A stretch of 64,000 nucleotides of DNA from the NCBI GenBank assembly GCA_018881555.1, contig JACAXG010000002.1, positions 20,287,183 to 20,351,182 on the forward strand. The letters are read 5' to 3'. This DNA is from Amblyornis subalaris. Its lineage: Eukaryota; Chordata; Aves; Passeriformes; Ptilonorhynchidae. Below the pieces are notes generated by a model. The model was given only the letters and a program-made list of their open reading frames with translations, did no database searches and was not told the DNA's origin. The first letter of the stretch is position 1; every line of letters starts with the position of its first letter. The position numbers and the translations under genes were made by a program. This document shows positions 13,204 through 24,873 of the stretch, in pieces.

Positions 13204-14063
13204 CTCTTTCAGTTTATTCAGCTATGTAATTAACTTGGCCACATGCTTTGGTTTCCTTTCCTTGGAAGTATGAATCAGGTAAGCAACCAATAAAGGAAAA
13301 TGCAACTTAATACATAGGCAGTCCTCTTTTGATATCAGTCACTGAAATCATAGTCAAGTAAACAGTTTGCCCATGTAGATCACATGAGAATCTGTCCCCT
13401 AGGGAGTAGAAGTCATATGATATGGCATTTATGATCATAATAAGGAAGCATGTGAACTAGATTTGTTTGCATCTTCACAAATTCACATTTCAATAAAGCC
13501 AGCTAAGCCATTTTATTAGGATTTGCAATAGGAGAACAAAGAAAGTTGGCTTATTAATAGAATATGATTATTGAGGAGTATTTAAGGTGGCTCAAACATA
13601 ATTAACTTTGTGGTCAAGCACTGAGAAAACTGAGGTGGTGATAAGGAGCCAGAACTTTATGGTTTGGTTTNGGTTTTGATTTTTCTTAAAGCACAAGTGA
13701 CAAATGTTGATATGTAACTTTTGCAGAAAAGAAGTGTCACAAATAGGATTTTTTTGTTGTCAATGCATTGTATGAAATAGGATTTGCTGGTTATATTGCA
13801 GTCTTTTTGCTGACCAGATCAAGAGTAGTCTGATAGACAAGACACTGTGAGTCTGATGTGAAAAGTGGAGGTTTATCATAACTTTGAATAAGAAATTTTC
13901 TATCCAAGTATTTGCTAGATACTTGACCATGTGAACTCTTCAATCTCTGGTACTACTACTGACACCATGTTCAACCTTCTGCAGTTAACATCACTTCTCT
14001 GCATCAGCTGACACATTTGTAAAGACTGTGGTACCATATACCACGAAGCACCATGTACAACAA
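13204..14063. other. Non-coding unique DNA
   Basis: A+T-rich spacer between two CR1 copies. No gene, repeat or structured motif recognised. Confidence 0.6.
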
Positions 14064-14509
14064 AGCTGGTGAAGGCTCTAGAGGATAAGTCCTGTGAGAA
14101 GCTGCTGAGGGAGTTGGGGCTATGAGTTCTCCAGGCTGAGGGAGCCTGGAGAAAAGGATGTTCAGGGATGACCTTATTACTCTCTACAACTACCCAAAAG
14201 GAAATTGTAGCCAGGTGAATGTTGTCCTCTTCTCCCAGGCAAGAGACAGGATCAGAGGACCTGTCTCAAGCTGCATCAGGGGAGGTTTAGGTTGGACATT
14301 AGGAAGAATTTTTTCACAGAAAGGGTAATTAAACATTGGAACAGACTTCCCAGGGAGGTGGTGAAGTCACCATCCCTGGAGGTGTTTAAGTAAAAACTGG
14401 ACATGTCACTTTGTGCCATGATCTGGTTGACACAGTGGTATTTGGTCGTAGGGTGGACTTGATGATCTCAGAGGTCTTTTCCAACCCAATCGATTCTATG
14501 ATTCTGTGT
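14064..14509 (+). mobile_element. CR1 LINE, 5'-truncated 3' end with a palindromic insertion
   Basis: This is a sense CR1 copy. It starts near AAAGCTGGTGAAGGCTCTAG, passes through the GCTGCTGAGGGAGTTGGGGC and GCCTGGAGAAAAGGATG blocks, the GGAGGTTTAGGTTGGACATT region and the CCAGGGAGGTGGTGAAGTCA region, and ends in ATTCTATGATTCTGTG at 14494-14509. Its 3' end matches the copy at 2748-3250 closely (same GGTATTTGGTCGTAGGGTGG-type block), so they are siblings. At 14129-14151 it has a perfect 9-bp inverted repeat, CTCCAGGCT/AGCCTGGAG, with a 5-base loop. At this point CR1 copies normally pass directly from TTGGGGCT into CAGCCTGGAGAA. No coding capacity remains. Confidence 0.93.
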
Positions 14510-17500
14510 GATGTACAGGGCATTAACTGCTCAATGTTGCTCTGATGCAAGGGCTCCACATCCTTATTACCACACCTTTATTAGGTGCTCATTTTATCAG
14601 AGTGAAAGTCCAGGCAGAAATCCTCTGGTTGATTCAGCGGTCACTTTCAGAAAGTGGCTAAGGAAAACAAAGCAATATTTAATCAACTATTTAGATGTTT
14701 AAATCATTAGCTTTGTGAGGCAATTTACTGTCCCTGTTGGTAGACAACCAGTATAACAGGGCAGAGTTCTTGGCAAAATTCTGTGGTTTATAACAAGGAC
14801 AATAATAATGTAGCATGTTTTGCACAATCACAGTCTTATTCATAAAACTAATACTTTGCACTTTGCAATACTATGGATGGTCCTATAATTTCTAAATTGC
14901 TAATGCTTTGGGTACACTCTATCTTAAGTCTGATTCTTGAAATAATAGAAAATATCTGTGCAAACCTTAGCAAATCTGATTACAAAACTTACCACTATTA
15001 CCAGGAGATCAGTAATTTCTTGTTTGTTTAGTTCTTATGTTGTCTCTTCCAAATGTTTGTCTTTTAAACAATTTACTTTTGCTTGAAGCTCAACATTCCT
15101 AGAGACTGACATCATGAAAACAAGGAAATTAATCTTACTTCTTTCTTCCTATGTATTAAAGAGCAGGTTTTATCTTAATGGGATTTTTTTAACCTACTTT
15201 TGAACCTCTTCCTACAGGTAACTGCCATCGTCCCTAATTCAACAGATTACACAAACCGTTTCTCAGCACTTTCACATCACCATAAATACTGGCTTTCCAT
15301 AGAGCACAGCAGGCTGCACAAATAGCCCTGTCATTTTTTTGGCTAGATGTACGAAGAGGTCTTCTTTTAGTTCATACAGTTTGCACTAGTCAGCCACCTA
15401 GCTATTAAAAGACAGAGACATCTCACGCTTAAGTGAGATTTGCATTTCTTGAGTCTGAGGGAGAAAAATATGTTTTTCTCCAAATGCAAGACTTCTGACC
15501 AGAAGATGTAATTTGCTGAACAAGAAATGTTATTTTCAGGGTGCTTTTTAAAATGGAATTTAATAAAAAAGTGAAACAATACTGAAAAACTTCCTTCAAA
15601 AATTAGTTTTCTTGTTCCCTCATCAAATTGAGGTAAAGATATAAATACTGTTCTTTCAAAATTGTATTTTTTTCATTTTCTATCTTTCATCTCCCCTGTG
15701 TATGCCAAGGCTGCTAAAACTGCATGATCTTGGTAGCTATTAAAAGAAATACAGCAGTGAGTATTATTTTTTTACTTCAGCATAAACTTGTTATCCAAAT
15801 ATTTTGGCACTAAATACGAAGCAACAACTTCTATCATGTGAAAACATAACATTTACTTCTTTTGGGGGATTTTAATGGAAAGCAGAAGAAACCTTTGAAA
15901 TTCCCTCACTAATCGTTTAATATTATAGAAAATTAAAATACTTTCCCTCTTTATTCTGCTTTTGGGAATATCTTCTGACTGTCTTGTATTAGACTAAGTN
16001 TTCCTTCCGAAGTACATTTCTGGAGTGGAAAAAAAAGTAGATCCATTAAAAATAAATAAGAAGAATTGATTAGGTTTATGTCAATGAAAATGTTCCTGCA
16101 TATTCCATGGGCATTCTGTAAGACATTTTTAGGAGCATGACAAAATTCTGCAGGGTTTGATTAAAAATGAATTATACTAATATATTTATGAGTCTTCAGT
16201 GACAAATAAAAACAAGAGGCACAACCTTTTTCTACCAAATATTTTACCAGACTTAAAATAGCTAATATTTATCTGCAGGTTTTTTCTGAGAAAATATAGT
16301 TGCACGTGACCTGTTTTCTTCCCTCGCGTAATTTATTAATATCTTTAGATTTTGATTTTATTCACCTCTGTCTCTTAAAAAAAAAAAAAAAGTTCTTTTC
16401 AAAGCTCTGCAAAAGTTTGTTTGCTGCTTCCCAAAGCTGTGTGTACTCTCCTCACCACCTCATTCTTCAGTGGTGTTCATCCTGGCCTTGATAGAGTGAC
16501 AGTTATTTTTTTCCTGCTGATTTTATTGTGTTACAAATTATCAAGCTTATCAAGGACTGTGCTGTCAGTGAGATACACAACATCCCATGGATCTTGAGAT
16601 CAGGTGTCAGGAAAAAAAGTGAAAAAAACATGTTGATTTGTAACTGAAGGGGGAATTTCTACAATGTGTCTGGGATCTCACAAAGTTTATGCAATTGTGG
16701 CGTAGGGCAGAATTTGTAAAACGTTTTTTTGTTCACGTAAGTTCTCTCTTTCATCGCTGGCTTGAGACGCAACCTTTTCTCCCGCCACTTTTGTGATGCA
16801 ATAGCTACAGAACCTAAAATATCCTGGTTTGTTTATTTATTTTAAGGTTTCGTAACAGGATGGTTCCTTGAGATACTGTATCTCCTTGTCAGGGCTGTCC
16901 TGGGAAGCAGGCAAAGCAGTCAAACCATCACTACCCTTACTCCAGTGCTTGCACAGCAGAGCCCTTGCCCCACAGACCAGGAGCTCAAGCAGGACACATC
17001 TCTCACCGTGCTGACACCACTGCCACATCGTGAGCGTGTCTCCTGGGGTGGCCACACTGGCAAGAGAAGTACTTGAGCACTGCTTAGCTTGGCACACCAC
17101 AGGCTGTAAATAACGGGACCAAGCCATGAATCCTTCTGCTTTGGAAGCTGACTGTTACTCATTTTACAGCATGTCCGTCTTCAGGATGGTTTTACTGTTT
17201 TCCTAAAAATCAGTTTTANTGCAAGACTCAAATAACCAAATCCCAGCCGATGTTGCTGCCAGGGTGGCAGTGAGAGCAGGGACTAGAAGCATACATAGAG
17301 CAGGAAATGCAGCGAGAGTGTGCATTCACAGTCCTGTCAGAGTGCTGCAGTCTTCCCCACTTGAAGCATCTCAGCTATGNCAGCCCTGCTTGTTTCTGCA
17401 CCAGAGCTGCCAACTGGGCTAAATCGCGTGGTGACTTTGTGAGGCAGACAAATGTAGGTTAAAATGCACCGGCCAAGCTCATTTCCATTTGGATTTTACC

Positions 17501-19307
17501 CAAAGCTNCAGATAAAGGGCCTGAGCAATAATTTGATGCACTAATTAGCCCATTAAAAAAGATTGTTATTTTTAGGTGCCTAAAGTTTTGTTTTGGAGGA
17601 GAAAAACTCTTTGGTATTTTGAAGAATTTTGTGGAGAAGCCTGTTGGAAGTGAGAATAAACAAACAAGCTCTTTCAAATTCCTGGAAATGGCTGAGAGAC
17701 ATGTTGTAAATTCTTTGAATTAGTAAAATAGACTGCAAGTGACCAAGCATGTAAAAGCAGGGTTAACATGTCACAGAGGACCACAGTTGGTTGACTCCTG
17801 CATTTTCTTTTTTTTCTAAATATCCTTTATAATTTAATATTTAATTCATAACACATTATAACAAAGTACCCGTGTACATTTTATTATTAAAAGCCTACAC
17901 TGAAAGAATNCTAAAACTGCAGAATAAAGTGGGGGAAATGTAAGAAAACATTAGCTGTTCACATTTCTTTTACTTCTGTTAATATAGCTTTAAGAACATT
18001 TAAGAACATTTTTACAAATCCTGTCCTTTGATACTCATTCCATGTGTGATCTCACACCTTGTTTACTGCACATCATCCAAATTTGCACTGAATAGTTGAT
18101 TGTTAATTCTGAATAATTAATATTGTTACAGGATGTTGTCCAAAATTTTCTGGAATAACTGCCTAGAGTTAGGTTGCCAAGCCCTTATCCATTAATTTAA
18201 AATAGTGAACCAGCAAATCCTACTGGAATCATTAACAACGCAACACTTGTGAAGCACTAATTGCTTATTTAGGTATCTGCATTAAGTCTGCAGCTAAAAA
18301 AAACACATGCTTGGGATGAACTGAGGAAATAGCCCTCCAAGTTTTCAGGATTTAGTTCAGATCATAAAACAGTTTTCATTTTTGTGAAGTGCCATCCATT
18401 CTTCACATCCACCCTCATTCTGAGCTGCAGAAGTGTAACATTGCCNGCCAGCAAAGTCAGCGTGTCGTAGGAAGTGCTAACGTGGGCTTAATGCGGCCAC
18501 AAGGACACAGCACTTGGGGCGAACACATTCATCTGCCAACACTGACCATGCGGCGAGTCTCAAACGCTTGCACTGCTCAAAAGAACAACAAAAAGAAGCA
18601 GATTAGGAAAACACTGCTGATCACTTATNATTGCATCCACAAGCTCAGCTCCTGGCCCGGTTTGACTTCATACCCATGTGAAGGAGTAACTTGGCTTCAG
18701 TCAGTGCAGTAAAACTGTTGTCAAAACAGCACATGTGCAAACTTAAAACCCATTTGAGGATGGGCAAGTAAAGAAAATAGAGAATGTGCTAGCTATAACA
18801 TGCAAGGACCTTATTGATTATCTGCATAATATTAGCATTGCCTCATGAGTTTGGGGTTTTGTAACTTTTCTGTACTAGGAGCAGTTTGCTCCTCGGAAGT
18901 CCANGAGGAGCTGCTGGGTCGTGTACACCCAGGAGCAGCTGTGGGAGTTCCAAGCACCACAGAGATGCTGAAACAGTCACTAGCTATTTACTGTTTATTA
19001 CTGGTTCATCTTCAACTGTGTCCCTGGTTTTGCTCCACTCCTTTCCTGTCTAGGAGGGTGGAAAAACAATACTTTCTTCTGTTTTGACTCCAGCGACTGC
19101 AAGGACACACAGNGAGAGCCACAAAAAAGGGCATGATGTTCCCTGGCTACATCCTAGCTAACCAGAGATTTGTCTTTTCCAGTCTTTGAAAGACTCTGAG
19201 AATACACAGAAAAAAAAAGGAGGAAAAAGGAAAACATTTCAGTTTATCTTCTACTTCATTCCCTTCCCATAAACACAGTGGAACAAGACTTTATTAGACA
19301 TTATTAC
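14510..19307. other. Non-coding unique DNA
   Basis: About 4.8 kb with no recognised gene. It contains an A15 run (16377-16391), a G+C-richer block (about 16855-17170) with only short, featureless open frames, and a cluster of TAAT/ATTA cores at about 18101-18290. No known interspersed repeat was seen. Confidence 0.55.
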
Positions 19308-19580
19308 TTTTGTTGCTACTGTTTGCACGACAAGCACCTGCAGATCCCAAGTGAGATAGGGGTCAGCTGTGCTAGGTGCTGTACAGATAAAAATCTCTTG
19401 NAAGTGTTTGCTCCAAGTGTTCACCAGCTGTCTAGACATGAGAAACTATATGGGAGGGAAGCAGGCAGCAAAGAGGCAAAGAGGTGCTTGCTCAGAGTCA
19501 CTCAACAGAGCAGTGACATAGCTGGGAATAAACCACAGGTATCCAGATGCTCAGAACTCTGCTCAGGCCAACACACTAAG
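19308..19580 (-). repeat. Ancient L3/CR1-L3-like amniote repeat, antisense
   Basis: Read on the - strand, the right part has the layout of old amniote LINE/SINE 3' regions: ACCTGTGGTTTATTCCCAGC, then TATGTCACTGCTCTG, GAGTGACTCTGAGCAAGC and ACCTCTTTGCCTC. These correspond to the classic 'acctgggttctattcccagctctgccactg...gtgacc..gggcaagtcac..cctc' theme. The left part, TGTACAGCACCTAGCACAGC followed by GATCTGCAGGTGCTTGTCGT, matches the 'tacagcgcctagcaca...ctaggcgctac' tail known from turtle and crocodile CR1-L3-like elements. The two blocks come in the expected order. Divergence is high, which fits an old insertion. The family name rests on remembered consensus patterns, not a search. An open frame of about 210 codons on the + strand (19278-19910, two N bases) runs across it and is not a gene. 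Confidence 0.72.
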
Positions 19581-21256
19581 CAGTTTTTCCAGATAAAACA
19601 AACATATTTTTTCATCTTTGACACACTGCCAACTACAGTGAAATGTGCTAACAAGATGCACAAAACCAGGTTTCACTCTTCAAATCCTTTTGAAAACAAA
19701 GCAAAACAAAANACCCTTATTTCTAATTGCTCAGTGTCACTCTTAAGTATTTCAGATTTTTATCACGTTGGAAATGTGTGGAATTTAGCAAATTCATTTG
19801 AAAAACAAAAAGAAGCAAATCATTACCTTTTATTTGCAGCCGATCACTGGAAGCAGCATATAATTCTCAAGGATTGTGTCTGCCACTTCTTTAAAGTGCA
19901 CATACACTAACTCTGCTGGTCAAATGGTAGATTTTAACAATTAGGGTGGATGTCTTGAAAGAANTCTGAACCAAACAAAGTGTTTGTTTGAGGGGAAAGC
20001 ATCTTGTTCAAATAATATGACCAACAATACCTAACTAGTTTATCACAGCAGTTACCTTATGACATTCACCGAGAAGTTTTACAGCAGCTGTAAAGCATAT
20101 TGCGAAACTTCCTCATATTAAATCCTGTCAGCAAGACTCTCTTTCACATCCAAATCTGCTAGGCAGAAAAATTAANTCAGCACAGCAGAAAAATACTTCC
20201 TTGTGCTTGACCAAAACTGAAAGGAAAAAAAAAAGGAAAGCAAAAGAAAAAATAAAAGAAAGCCAGAAGCTTTTTTTATAGTATTTCTAATTGTAGTTTC
20301 AAGAATGGAATAGAGGAATAGAGAACCACCTTAAGACTCTGAGTTGGAGTGCAGGGGGGTGGTTTTAATGTCACTTTTTCATAGCCTTAAATCATCATGG
20401 CCATTGGATGCTGATTCACAGCTATAAAGTACTTCCAGTGTTTACATTAGGGTTTCTAAAAGAAATGCATATCTCAGGCCAGCAGATCAAATACATCACT
20501 GTCTACAGGNACTGAAGTAAGGCAAGTATGCATTGTATCCAAATGAAGCCTGCAGGAATACAAGGCAAGCAAAACTTTGGTAAGTTACACCCAAAAAAAG
20601 CTGCACACAAACACAATAGTGAGGATGGAGAAAAGTTATATAGTGAGGTTTTTCTGTATTCAGCAATGAATGTGACAGGACTACATCTCTCTGTCTTTAT
20701 GAAAGTAAAGGTCCTCTTCACGGTGGGAAGGAAAGGCATTTTTCTTTTCAGGTCATTAAACTATATTGAGTACAAGCGAGGCTCTGTGGTTTATTTCATA
20801 ATTGTATGAGCTGGGGCAGGAGGTGAAGTCAGATTTTCCAAAGAGAAACGGAACTTTGGGATACTCCTAGTTTCAGTGTGATGGTCCTCTGTCTGCTATT
20901 GAACTCGAGCATCAGCCTATGGGGGTTGCAGTGCTAGAGGGCAGTGAGCCAAGAGAAGCAAACTCCCCTCCCAGGATGGCAGCAAGGGCCCTGCAATTGC
21001 CTCCTGTATCCCAGCAGCTGAAACAACCTGCATGTTCTCAAAGGTGGGAATCCTTTTGCACCACTCCTCAGGTCCTGCTCTGCTGCCTCATGTGACATTC
21101 ATGTCGTACCTCCTGCCCAAATAGCTTCCTGCTTCCACCACCAAATGACACTCATTCCACTGCAAATGGCCCCTTTGAAGTTGCAAAGGAGGGGCCTGGA
21201 TTTTATCCATGGCACGGAATCCTAGCATAACTTTAACCCTCTTTTTTTAATTATTT

Positions 21257-21274
21257 GGGGGGGGTGGGGAGGGG
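21257..21274 (+). other. Candidate G-quadruplex motif
   Basis: Eight G, then T, four G, A, four G. Splitting the first run supplies four runs of three G with loops of 1-2 bases, which satisfies the usual G-quadruplex pattern on the + strand. No gene start is visible nearby. Confidence 0.75.
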
Positions 21275-21967
21275 AGAAGCAGCAGTTACCGAACAGAAGA
21301 GGAAGAAAAAAATACAAAAATACAAAATTTCAATCTGCAGTCATCAATTAACACATTAATAAAGGGCTTCCCATAAAAAGAAAGGAGCTGCTACTGCATC
21401 TGCTCGTCTTTGTATGCAATTGTCTCACCAACTTGAGTTTTCCACAGCTATGTCATCGTTTAGTCAAAGGCTCTTACTTTCAAGGTCAATTAGCCCATGG
21501 TCATGTTGCAGAGAGCTCTGAAGGAACTCCTCTGGTCTGACACTTACATTTCATGCCTACCCACGGAGGAAAGGGAAGTGAAACTTTTAATTGGTTGCCA
21601 AGCAGGATGAAAACATCATTCCTTTGGCTTACTAGATGTTAGCACATAGACAAGCTTAAACATTGTCGCTTGGATCTTTTTTTTCATTAAACAAATTTAA
21701 AAAAAGTTCTTGTGAAACCCCTTTGAAGTCCAGAAAATCAGAGCATCTTGGTTTGAGTTTGAGGCTGTATTTTTTCTCTAATGACAATAAATAAATGTTT
21801 TTCTGAAATGTGAAATCATTCCAGTTCTCAACTGGCAACATATAATTTTAAAAATGTGTCAAAATCAGTCTCAGGGAATTTTTGGAATGTTTACATTTGT
21901 TAAGGAAAGATTTGGCCAAACACATTCTTGAAATGTTTTGATTTCACTAAATCTGCCTCTTTACCCC

Positions 21968-21986
21968 AAAAAAAAAAAAAAAAAAA
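21968..21986 (+). repeat. Poly-A run (A19)
   Basis: Uninterrupted A homopolymer. Nothing upstream resembles a retrotransposed transcript. Confidence 0.95.
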
Positions 21987-23372
21987 TTGGTGAAAGAAAC
22001 TTTCATTGAGCTCAGAATACTGATGGCTCTTGGGCTATGCAGCTTACATTAAATGAAAAAAAGTCCTTAAACTGTGGTTCAGGTCATTGCTTAGCCTACG
22101 TGTCTGTTGGTGTCCTTTTAACTCCTGTCGCATTTCTCAGATTCATAAGAGAGGACTCCTCCTTTCAAAGCCCAACACAAATTCTACCTCAGGTACAGGT
22201 TTTCAAATGCAGACTGGAATCATATCTGCTCCTAGCCTGTCTCTTTTAATGTATGTAAAGTGGCTCACTGGGACCATACAAGAAATCTTTATAAAGAAAA
22301 TTACACGCAACCTATAAAGTCATAATTAACAATTAACACCATGAAGACACAGGCTAGTATATTTTTATAACAGCAGAGATATTTCTGTTGAAAGACTATT
22401 AAAAAAAAACCAAAACCCCCCAAACAAATAAACTCCAAACTGAGAGATTACAATATACAGCACTANAGACCTGTTTTTCAATTCATGAGAAAACCAAATA
22501 AAAAGCATTATGAGCCTCCTTAAGAAAACACATTGTGTAGACTCATATGTACACTAAAAGCTGCATAAAACAAGCTCTCTGCAGTGTGTTACACATTTGA
22601 GACCCTTGGGATTTCTCTTATAGTTTCATGCAATTTATTTCTTATAAACTAATCTCCTACTTCCTCTTCCAGCATGGAAAAAATATTTTATTGCTATGCT
22701 GTTTGGGTTAGCAATGACAACATGCCATAGACAACACTCTAGTAAGTATGCAAACCAAATTTAATATTTTCAATTCCAAAACGTAAAATTGTGCAGGAAT
22801 GCACACTCGGTCTTTTTTTCACATGAATTCACCTTCCTGCATCTCACTCTCCTTTCCCAGTGATATCATCTCATTGCCTTTAGTCAGAGGCACAATCCAT
22901 TATTTTTGTTTGTTACACACTCAAACTCTATGCACTACCTGGTAGGTTATTTTCTTATCTATATGGCCTAAGTAAACTATTCCAAGCATGTCAAAAGATC
23001 ATTAAGAAGCTAGTGACAATGCTAACTATTTTTTTGTTTGCTTCAGCTCTTTGGAGTAGATTGGAATGCTAATCCTTTCCTCAGCGGATACTGCACATGG
23101 AGGAGGTTCAGCAAGGGTGGAAACATGGAGTGTAGCAAATGCAAATGGCACAAGGACCCAGCAAGGATAAAACCAGGACTGCCAGAAAGAAGGTGTCACA
23201 AAGCTTTTACTTCAGAATTTCATTTGAGAAGACAGACTGAGGTGTGGATGGTTTAGGCTCCAGACTAAAGTTTTGGCACCTATCAGCACAAAAGCCTACT
23301 GCCTCAATGGTGTTTTTGGGGATTTCCTAAATCACTTAGAATCAACTGCAATATTAAAATACTCTACTGCAT

Positions 23373-24873
23373 AAGTCTATGAGACCTAATGAGACGTGTT
23401 CCAGAGTCCTGAGGGAATTGGCTGTTGTAGTTGCCAAGTCACTCTCCGTGATATTTGAAAAGTCACAGCAGTCATGGGAAGTCCCAGGTGACTGGAAAAG
23501 GGGAAACGTACCCATCTTTAAAAAGGGTAGAAAGGTGGGCTCTGGGAACTATGAACTTGTCAGGCTCCCCTCTGTGCTTGGAAAGATCATGGAACAGATC
23601 CTCCTAGGAGCTATGTTAAGGCAGGGAGGTCATTCAGCATAGCCATCACATCTTCACCAAGGACAAGTCCTGCCTGACCAACCCAGTGGCTTTCTATGAT
23701 AGAGTGACTCCATCAGTGGATAAGAGTCAAAGATGTCATTTATCTGGACTCCTGTAAAGCCTTTGACATGGTTGCCCACCACATCCTTCACTATGAATTG
23801 GAGAGGGATGGATTTGATGGACTGTTAGACAGATGAGAAAGTGGTTGGATGGCCACATCCAGAGGGTAGTCGTCAATGGCTTAGTGACAAGTGGTGTCCC
23901 TCAGAGATCTGTACTGGGAGCAGTGTTATTTAATATCTTCATTAACGACATGGATGAAGGGATCAAGTGCACCCTCTGCAAATTTGCAGATGACACCAAG
24001 CTGAGTGGTCCAGTTGACATGCCTGAAGGACAGGATGCCATCCAGAGGGACATGGACAAGCTTGAGGAGTGGGCTGGTGGGAATCTCATGAGGCTCTACG
24101 AGACCAATGCAAGGTCCTGCACCTGGGTCAGGACAAACCCTGCTACCAATACAGGATGGGGAATGTACCTTTGAGACCAGCCCTGAGAAGAAGGATTTGG
24201 GGGTGCTGGTGGATGAGAGGCTGGACATGACCTGTCAATGTGCACTTGCAGCCCAGAAAGTCAATTGTGCCCTGGGCTGCATCCAAAGCAGTGTGGCCAG
24301 CAGGGTGAGGGAGGGGATTCTGTCTCTCTGCTCCCCTCTGGTGAGAGCCCACCTGGAGTGCTGCATCCAGCTCTGGGGTGCCCACCAGAGGAAGGACATG
24401 GACCTGTTGAAGTGAGTCCAGAGGAGGCCACCAAGATGATTGGAGGGATGGAGCACCTCTCCTACAAGGAAAGGCTGAGAGAATCAGGCACATTNGGCCT
24501 GGAACAGAGGCAGCTTAGGGATGACCTCATTCCAGCCTTCTACTTACCTGAAGGAAGCCTACAAGAAAGATGGAGACTGACTTCTTACAAGAACATGTAG
24601 CAACAGGACAATGGGGAATGGATTCAAACCAAAAGACAGTAGGTTTAGATTAGATATTAGGAGGAACTTCTTTACTGTGAGGGTGGTGAAGCACTGGAAC
24701 AGGTTGTCCAGAGAAGCTGTGGATGTCCCGCCCCCGACAATGTGTTCAAGGACAGGCTGGGTGGAGCTCTGAGCAACCTGGTCTAATGAAAGGTGTTATG
24801 GCAGAGAGTTGGAAACAGATGATTTTTAGGGGCCTTTCCAACCCAAATTATTCTATAATTTTATGATTCTATG
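23373..24873 (+). mobile_element. CR1 LINE, ~1.5 kb, with broken ORF2
   Basis: This is the longest CR1 copy in the window, in sense orientation. It begins in the first part of the reverse transcriptase region (GTCCTGAGGGAATTGGCTG), continues through the whole 3' half of ORF2 and ends at ATTCTATAATTTTATGATTC plus TATG (about 24849-24873), the CR1 terminal repeat. Near the 3' end it has GCACTGGAACAGGTTGTCCA and GAGCAACCTGGTCTAATG, then GGGGCCTTTCCAACCC. That 3' end differs from the GTGTTTGGTCATAGGGTGG type at 2748 and 14064, so it is a separate CR1 subfamily. The coding part is described in the next entry. The left edge is where similarity to the family fades and is approximate. Confidence 0.96.
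23379..24600 (+). pseudogene. CR1 ORF2 reverse transcriptase remnant
   Basis: In an intact element this protein reverse-transcribes the CR1 RNA at a nicked genomic target. Here it survives as pieces in changing frames. 23379-23642 reads VLRELAVVVAKSLSVIFEKS and then DWKRGNVPIFKKG (start of the RT domain). About 23732-23770 reads DVIYLDSCKAFDMV, the motif carrying the first catalytic Asp, with the usual Phe after LD changed to Ser. 23833-24174 reads [20 protein letters not shown] and FADDTKL (23983-24003), which retains the two catalytic Asp. The C-terminal part continues at 24107-24415 (KKDLGVLVDERLDM, LECCIQLWGAHQRKDMDLLK) and about 24416-24600 (ATKMIGGMEHLSYKERLRE). At least four frame changes and several stops separate the pieces. 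The upstream endonuclease domain and ORF1 are absent. No product is possible. Confidence 0.95.

Larger units (their letters stand above)
19581..23372. other. Non-coding unique DNA
   Basis: No gene recognised. It contains a G-rich run (21257-21274), an A19 run (21968-21986) and a splice-acceptor-like sequence at 23020-23046 followed by an open frame of about 72 codons with no recognisable family. A G+C-richer patch at about 20900-21230 matches no repeat consensus I know. Confidence 0.5.

Noticed and set aside
19278..19910. Open frame of about 210 codons, the longest in the window
   Set aside because: It runs across the antisense L3-like repeat, has two unknown residues, no domain, and a length within chance expectation for about 128 kb of two-strand A+T-rich sequence.
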